DNA from: Gari tellinella
Taxonomy: Eukaryota; Mollusca; Bivalvia; Cardiida; Psammobiidae
Reading direction: 5' to 3'
Length of the DNA stretch: 64,000 nucleotides
NCBI GenBank assembly: GCA_922989275.2
Contig: OV277862.1
Location: 21,185,543 to 21,249,542, forward strand
The position numbers and the translations under genes are program-made. Shown one piece after another: positions 58,184-64,000 of the stretch. Position 1 is the stretch's first letter, and every line of letters begins with the position of its first letter. The notes beneath the pieces are model-generated. The model was not told where the DNA came from. It searched no databases and saw only the letters and a list, made by a program, of their open reading frames with translations.

Positions 58184-58614
58184 TTACAGGTATGAAAATC
58201 ACTCAATTATCAACTAGTACCGACTTTATCCTGTATGTTGTACGCTTCGACCAAAAATGGTACGATTTGACTCGGTACGCTTTGACTTAATTGTACGCTT
58301 TGACCATACTCGCGTCGTGAATCATTTTATACATACGCATATTGAAATGTCTATTATCTGATCGTTTCAGGCAACAGTAGCCTATATGATGTATCTTCAG
58401 CATAAAATCCATAAAAAAGCTCAAGAAATAACTTTATAAGTTTCCCCAGCAGTTTTCTCAGTATTTAACTGTCAAAGTTTACTTTAACACCGTTCGACCT
58501 ACTTACAACTGTCTATTTGCACGGTGAAGGAAAAGACGACGCAAACAGACCTCAAACAAATAATAATATCTTTAAAAATGATATTCCGACGCAGGTTAAA
58601 GTTGTTGTGTTTTT

Positions 58615-58651
<37 letters not shown>

Positions 58652-58776
58652 GGGGGAGGGTGCGTGTGGGGGGGGAGGGGGGGTTACAGTATTCAATTTT
58701 TTGTGTTTCTTTTTATATTCATAGTTCCCACATGCTAAATTTAGAGATTATCCACGCTAATTTAACTTTACTAGAT
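58184..58776. repeat. Non-coding with a G26 tract
   Basis: A T-rich run then 26 G at 58631-58656 and further G runs to 58684. The open frames here are homopolymer artefacts. Upstream, TGGTACGCTTTGACT-like pieces recur at 58240-58305. Confidence 0.6.
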
Positions 58777-59742
58777 CTAGACTAAATCAGGAACGTATAT
58801 GAAATGTATATAGCACTGTTGGAGAGCTGACTTAAAGCTCTCCACACTGTCTGCACATACAATGTCTTCTTCAAGCTGGTTCCACTCAACAGTGGTTCTA
58901 TAAAAGAAAGAGGTTTTTTGCAGTTGGTCACTATGGCCATGTTGTACCTGAAAACACTTGCTGTTATTATTGGCGGATCTGTCTTCAATGTTTTTAGCCG
59001 TGAAGTCAGTGAATTTTTTAGGTTTGATCTGTCGTTTTTGTCTAACTGGGGTGAGGTAATTTGCAGGTGGTAAAGCTGGTAAGAGTCCTTCTGTTATTTT
59101 AAAGAAAAGTGTAAGTCTGCTGTGTTTTCGTCTGGTTTGGAGTGTTGGTAAGTCGAGGTCTGTAAGCATACGGGTGACGCAACCAGTTTCTCGTGATTTA
59201 TAGTCACCTGTGATGAACCTTGCTGACTGCCTCTGCACTCGTTCAAGTCGTTCTATTTCCGAGGATAGTATTGGGTCCCACACAACTGAAGAATACTCCA
59301 GCACTGACCTGACCAAAGATATATATGCTGTCTTTCTGCATTGTGGGGGGCAGTGTCTCAAATTTCTTTTAAGAAAGGCTACGGTGGAGTTAGCCTTTTT
59401 AGTTATTTTATTTATGTGGGAACCCCATCTCAGATCTTCTGATATTGTCACGCCTAGGTAAGGGTTCTCCTGGACCTGCTTTAGTATTTGATTGTCTAGG
59501 GTGTAGAAATGACTGGATCTGTTATTGACACTCATGAGGTAGCACTTCTTGGCATTGAAACGCATACCCCATGACGAGGCCCAGGCCTCCAGCCCACTCA
59601 AGTCTCTCTGCAGCACTTCATGATCTTCCTGACTCCGGATTGTTCTGTACAGAAGGCAGTCATCTGCAAACAGCCGGACTTGCGATTTAACGGAGTCACC
59701 CCTCTCTCTTCCGGTGCATAAATGCCGTAACAGGCCCTGCAC
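58777..59742 (-). CDS. Non-LTR retrotransposon reverse transcriptase, 5'-truncated (jockey/CR1-like)
   Basis: A 321-residue open frame. Homology begins near residue 15 with SVKSQVRLFADDCLLYR, where FADD is the catalytic core of reverse transcriptases. It continues with SWGMRFNAKKCYLMSV, the PYLGVTISEDLRWGSHI motif, the thumb-like LVRSVLEYSSVVWDP and the usual C-terminal tail (TSFFYRTTVEWNQLEEDI). The fingers and upstream palm motifs and the endonuclease are missing, so this is a dead-on-arrival copy, though its remaining frame is intact. The first ~14 residues (MQGLLRHLCTGRER) are probably not part of the original protein. Confidence 0.85.
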   Translation of the reverse strand: MQGLLRHLCTGRERGDSVKSQVRLFADDCLLYRTIRSQEDHEVLQRDLSGLEAWASSWGMRFNAKKCYLMSVNNRSSHFYTLDNQILKQVQENPYLGVTISEDLRWGSHINKITKKANSTVAFLKRNLRHCPPQCRKTAYISLVRSVLEYSSVVWDPILSSEIERLERVQRQSARFITGDYKSRETGCVTRMLTDLDLPTLQTRRKHSRLTLFFKITEGLLPALPPANYLTPVRQKRQIKPKKFTDFTAKNIEDRSANNNSKCFQVQHGHSDQLQKTSFFYRTTVEWNQLEEDIVCADSVESFKSALQQCYIHFIYVPDLV

Positions 59743-59751
59743 TGTATTTAA

Positions 59752-59776
59752 TCAGATTCAGATTCAGATTCAGTAT
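59752..59776. repeat. (GATTCA)n microsatellite
   Basis: TCAGATTCAGATTCAGATTC. The complementary repeat ATCTGAATCTGAATCTGAAT is at 60520-60540, so the two may be tails of oppositely oriented retroelement copies. Confidence 0.6.
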
Positions 59777-59860
59777 TTATATACGTTCCTGACTAGATCT
59801 AAGTTACATACTTCTACTACTACCTACAATTACTCCTACTACTCACAGTATTATACACTT

Positions 59861-59986
59861 AACAATGATAAAATTTGTTGCTAATTTAAATTATTATGTT
59901 TTCATACTATAGATAATATTGTGGCTGGGTGAAAACTATCAAGGCGCGGCGAATGCGTATATAAAATACACTGATTACGAATTTTT
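59861..59986. repeat. Long direct repeat, right copy
   Basis: Matches 58046-58183 (shared GGCGCGGCGAATGCG core). The two copies bracket the reverse transcriptase fragment. Confidence 0.8.
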
Positions 59987-59999
59987 TTGTATAATTCCG

Positions 60000-60262
60000 T
60001 GTAGGCTACTACTCATATCTACCATTTCTACTATAATTTTACTACTTACTTCTTCTACTATTACTCCTACTATTATTACAACAATTACTACCACTACTTA
60101 TACTAGATCTAATACTACTACTGCTGCTACTACCTCTTCTATAACAACACTTCTATCACTACTTATACTACTTCTACAGTGCTGCTACTGATACTCCTAT
60201 TGCTACTGCTGCCTATCATCATCACCATTCCCACCCCTGCTACTATTACTACTACTAAGTAG
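60000..60262 (+). repeat. Interrupted (TAC/ACT)n trinucleotide-rich tract
   Basis: Long run of CTACTACT-like triplets with substitutions. A similar tract lies at 61785-61905. Confidence 0.8.
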
Positions 60263-60339
60263 TACTACGTTTATACGTATATATCTCACGTATTGTTTTT
60301 TGTTCTTCTCTGTATGTCAGCCCACCTATTTGTATTGTT

Positions 60340-60540
60340 TCAGCTGTCTATGTCCCATAAAAGATCCTCCATAGTTTCGTTTCGGGTGGAGGAGATTTAA
60401 GTCATGGGATAATGTACAGCTTACCACGTCTGTAACCCATTTGACTTGTTCTCCATATTTTCGTTTCAGTTGGAGGAGATTCATGCTAATGGGATATGCA
60501 CAGCTTATCTCGCTTTTGGCATCTGAATCTGAATCTGAAT
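60340..60540 (+). mobile_element. Retroelement 3' end with duplicated ~85-bp module and (GAATCT)n tail
   Basis: CATAGTTTCGTTTCGGGTGG..GGAGATTTAAGTCATGGG and CATATTTTCGTTTCAGTTGG..GGAGATTCATGCTAATGGG are tandem related blocks, each followed by ACAGCTTA.C. The element ends in a (TCTGAA) repeat. Confidence 0.55.
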
Positions 60541-60594
60541 GATATACGTCACAGTAACCAATACTGGCTTTTACGCGACGGAAGTGGTGTGCGC

Positions 60595-61498
60595 TTAATC
60601 AAAACGAAACTGATCTGAAAGTCTTTTCCTAAAAATGTCCACTGATTCAGAATTCACTGTATTTTCATCTAACTTGTTCCAATCGTAGATTGTTCTGACA
60701 AAGAATGAATGTTTATAGTTTTCTGATTTTGCTTGGATAGGTTTGTAACATTTTGTATTGTTATTTACGAAGTTTTCAACAATGTTTTTATGGTCAAAGC
60801 CTGCAAATCTTGTAGCCCGGATTGCCCGTTTTTGTCTCTGGGGTTGAATGTAATGACTTTTGTCGATCGCCGGTATATGCCCTTCCACTACCTTATACAG
60901 TAGAGCTAGTCTCTGATGTTTCCGTCGCTCTTGAAGAGAAGGAAGTCTAAGTTCTTTGAGCATTTCACTAACACTTCCTTCATGCCTGGAATGATAATCC
61001 CTCTTAATGAATCGGGCTGCAGAACGTTGAATGCTTTCAAGTTTGTCAATATCTTGTTTAGAATAAGGGTCCCAGATAGTTGCCCCATATTCCAGTTTTG
61101 ACCTAACTAGGGCTAGGTAAGCATTTTTTACTACAACTTTGGGGACAGTGATGTAGATTCCTCCTTAAGAAACCAAGAATGGAATTTGCTTTTCTCCTTA
61201 CCAAATCAATATGTGTGTTCCACTTCATGTTATCTGAGAATGTGATACCCAAATACGGATTGTTCTGCACCTGTTGGAGAATGTGATCTTGGATGGTGTA
61301 AAAGTGTGTAAATTTTTGTTTAATACTCATTTGGTAACATTTTTTCGCATTAAATTTCATTCCCCAGTTGTCCGCCCAGGTTTGGAGGCTATCCAAGTCT
61401 TGTTGCAATTTAAGATGGTCACTGAAATTTATTATCTTCCTGTAGATCAAACAATCGTCTGCAAATAGTCTAATTTGAGATTTGACACATTCGGGCAT
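60595..61498 (-). pseudogene. Second non-LTR reverse transcriptase fragment, one frameshift
   Basis: The first part (61498 to about 61127) reads VKSQIRLFADDCLIYRKI, then WADNWGMKFNAKKC, NPYLGITFSDNMKWNTHI and LGFLRRNLHHCPQSC. At an A-rich run near 61125-61131 the frame shifts, and the protein resumes in another frame with NAYLALVRSKLEYGATIWDP, then IQRSAARFIKRDYHSR and the C-terminal HSFFVRTIYDWNKLDENT, ending at 60595. It is related to but clearly diverged from the copy at 58777-59742, lies in the same orientation and is truncated at almost the same point of the protein. Confidence 0.82.
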
Positions 61499-61559
61499 GT
61501 CATTAATGATTGACCAAAACGGCTTATAGTGCGTATGGTTACTGTATACATTTGTCGCC

Positions 61560-61784
61560 CTTCTGATCCGTCATTGCAATACTCTACTAGATGTACATAA
61601 TATATATAACTATTTTGGCAAAGGTATATTTTGTCATATTTTGTCATAATTGTATCATATTTGCATTCTTTCTTTTTTCCATGTATTGATATTGTATTGA
61701 ATTGTTTGTATGTTCTTTATGTGTATGTAACTGCTCTCCTTATGGAGGATAATAAAGATATCTATCTACCTATCTACAAAGTTT
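61560..61784 (+). mobile_element. Retroelement 3' end with (ATCT)n tail
   Basis: GCTCTCCTTATGGAGGATAA then TAAAGATATCTATCTACC is a short hairpin plus TATCTA tail, a common 3' end of non-LTR elements. No coding part is attached. Confidence 0.45.
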
Positions 61785-62186
61785 TACTACTTCTACTACG
61801 TACTATACTGCTACTATAAGTACTAGTTACTGATGATGCTACTACTTCTACAAATATTATAACAACTTCTACCCCTGCTACTGCTACTAATACTTCCATA
61901 ACAACTTATACCAGATAATTGAAAGTAAAGCAAAAGTCAATTTATACGGAAACAAGACAGTACTATACTTAATTATGGCGAGTGGCTGCTCAACGCAAGA
62001 GGAAGTATCCAATGAGCGCTTTATATACTGCTTCTTCGTGCATTAAACAACCAGCTGCCTTAAACATGACTCAAACCCATTCAAGTTGAAGTCCGGTTTA
62101 GCAAGATGCAACTGCCAATACACAGTCAACCATGTGCAATGTGGTTTATTGATAAGATATCCACACAATAATAGGCAACTGGCTCC
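61785..62186. other. Trinucleotide-rich tract and spacer
   Basis: CTACTACT-type repeats to about 61905, then unique-looking sequence with no gene. Confidence 0.45.
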
Positions 62187-62190
62187 TTAA

Positions 62191-63127
62191 GGGTGTATCA
62201 ATGTCATAAGCCAATTTTTCAAAGTATCAAACTTTTTTTCTAACATTGTTTTTTTTGGAAGAGCTGTTTATGATGAATGAAAAAATGAAAAAAAATATAT
62301 ATGGTGGTGTCCTTTTTTTTTAGCTACAGCGATTTGAAAAAGGTATGTCAAATTTTTTTTCTTCAAATTTTACCCATTCAGAGTACAAGCTTCAGTAAAA
62401 TTTATTTAAAAACAAAACAAACATGATAATTTGGGTTTTCATTATTAATTTCATGTCTATGGTGGTATTTTCACATATAGAAACCAAATTTAGACAAAGC
62501 AGGCACCAGGTTTGAACAATATGGATCCTTGAATATCAAAAATATGCTTTGTATAGGGCATGATTTTATTAGATTTTTTATTTTATGAAAAAAATTAAAA
62601 AAGTTTGAAAATGAAATAGTTCCAGTATTAAACTTTTTTTATATTCTACCAAATGAAAGCCTATGCTAAGGCAGTTCATAATATGAAAAGAAATTGAAAG
62701 GTCAGTGTTGAAAATTTTGAGTTATTAAAGTAAAAAGAGTTATCTCCCCTTACAAAATTTACAAAAAAGTACCATATCGATGATATTAAGAGCTTTACAA
62801 ATTTCACATTTGGTGCCTTTTTTTTCTTAAATTAGTTTTTGTATGAAGAAATACTACCATAGATAGGAAATAAATAACACAAAACCAAATTATCATATTT
62901 GTTTTCATTTAAAATGGATTTTATTGAAGCGGGCTGTTTGAAAAGGACAAAATAAGAGGAAGTGGGTGGGGTAAATTTTACATGGCCGTAGAGCCAACTG
63001 TTGTTCACCAAAATGTACACTTTTTTCTATTTTTTCATTCATCTTAAATAGCTCTTCAATACAAAACCATCATAGAGTGTTTTCATATACTTTGAAAATT
63101 TCCCAAGGTCATTACATTGATACACCC
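62191..63127 (-). mobile_element. TTAA foldback element F (copy F2), uninterrupted
   Basis: TTAA (62187-62190) + GGGTGTATCAATGTCATAAG; AATGTAATGACCTTGGG in reverse with GGGTGTATC end + TTAA (63128-63131). It is 937 bases, against about 942 for F1 without its insertion. The two arms, 62191-62720 and 62735-63127, are diverged inverted repeats. The site equivalent to element G's target is a single TTAA. Confidence 0.82.
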
Positions 63128-63131
63128 TTAA

Positions 63132-64000
63132 TGTAGAATAATAATAAGAAAATCAATGAAGAACATTCCAAATAGGAACCCTCTGCATTACTTTTGTCAT
63201 GCATTAAACAATAAGATGTTTGATAAATTGTATGTTATTGTGTGACCGCTTTGCACAATTGTAATTGTATACGCCCAGGTGCCGATCTTTAGCTTAAATC
63301 TCAGCTGCAGTGTGTTGGTGCTATATTGCTAGGGTGACTATTGTCGCCAACTTGTTTCTGGTTACGTATAAGTTCATAAATACAGAAAGTCAGTAAACGA
63401 TAAGCTGTCTTATATAAATGACATATGAATGCTGTGGTAAAAACTTAATCCATGCGTGTCTTGATAAACTGTTGAATTAAAAATTAATATGACTTTGTCC
63501 ATGCTTTGGTTCTCTTATATATATACCGGTATTCATTTTACCTGTTGTAACTAGTGGAAACAAACAAAAGCTGGTGGGTCCTTTTGGCTGTGAATATTCT
63601 ACCCTTAAAATCAATAAATAGCATATGCCAAAAGGGCTCATCAACAAATTGACCAAACTATCTCTTTAAATGGTATTTATTTTTTAATGTTCTTTATATG
63701 GCAAATATACATTTATATATACAATGTACTATAAGTGTCTGGTAAATTAAGTCTGTAAATGTAGAAGTGGACTTTCAACTTCAAAGGGCTATACCTGTAT
63801 CTCAAAACTTAGGAAACTGTTGATGAGCCTTTTGGCGTTTTAAATAACGACATCAGCAAGATTTAGCGAAGTTGGTGCGTCAGCACAGCTTGCCATGACA
63901 AAGTGACCTATAACGGTTTAGGTCATTGTGGCATTTGTCTTGACCTTTGACCTCAATTGTAGGAAAATATAAACAATTTGTCGTGAAGAGGTCTCCTTTA
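63132..64000. other. Non-coding right edge
   Basis: An inverted pair, CCAAAAGGGCTCATCAACA (63629-63647) and TGTTGATGAGCCTTTTGGC (63818-63836), suggests another small palindromic element, with a similar GGGTCCTTTTGGC piece at 63576. No gene recognised. Confidence 0.5.

Noticed and set aside
58499..58738. Frames rich in Pro or Gly around the G tract
   Set aside because: Homopolymer translation artefact.
59919..60191. 90-codon Thr/Ser-rich frame
   Set aside because: Translation of the interrupted trinucleotide tract.

Overview
The window is eukaryotic, AT-rich and dominated by repeats. It most likely comes from a bivalve mollusc. The evidence is the many modular elements built on ~160-bp core repeats and ending in GCTCACCT...AGGTGAGCTAAA hairpins (they resemble the pearl/CvA type known from bivalves), the TTAGGG-type telomeric motif, a metazoan ABCG5-like sterol-transporter gene split by large introns, and dense small inverted-repeat transposons. 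The species cannot be named from the sequence.

0-11 kb: the last four exons (143-281, 5980-6165, 8204-8331, 10664-10824, + strand) of an ABCG5-like half-transporter. Its introns are almost entirely transposon: MITEs with TTAA duplications (piggyBac style) and with TA/CAGTG ends (Tc1/pogo style), nested up to four deep. 11-16.5 kb: non-coding, with MITEs, perfect hairpins and a tRNA-derived SINE-like segment inside a TTAA element.

16.6-27.9 kb: two adjacent satellite arrays. The first has ~7 kb of a 61-bp unit. The second has ~4.3 kb of a 44-bp unit carrying two or three TTAGGG motifs, and it flips orientation once near 25515, so G-rich telomere-like sequence faces C-rich sequence head to head. 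28.6-29.4 kb: a dead Tc1/mariner transposase.

30-39.4 kb: modular ~160-bp-repeat elements, one inserted into another, plus a 2.5-kb foldback transposon (32135-34672) with TGTAAC...GTTACA ends, an apparent CCGG duplication and dozens of AACGTT-centred palindromes.

40.1-45.8 kb (- strand): the one complete large coding exon, an 1841-residue low-complexity, Ser/Lys-rich, probably nuclear protein with an 11-residue tandem repeat, several SPxK sites and two C-terminal RVxF-like PP1 docking motifs. Its stop codon lies in the TTAA target site of a MITE. 46-57 kb: more modular elements, including 318-bp dimeric repeat arrays. 57-64 kb: inverted motif clusters, two 5'-truncated jockey/CR1-like reverse transcriptase fragments, trinucleotide-rich tracts, and a second, uninterrupted copy of the TTAA foldback element seen at 3.2-5.8 kb.

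Only two host genes can be supported. They lie ~29 kb apart on opposite strands with no visible functional link; the rest is mobile and satellite DNA.
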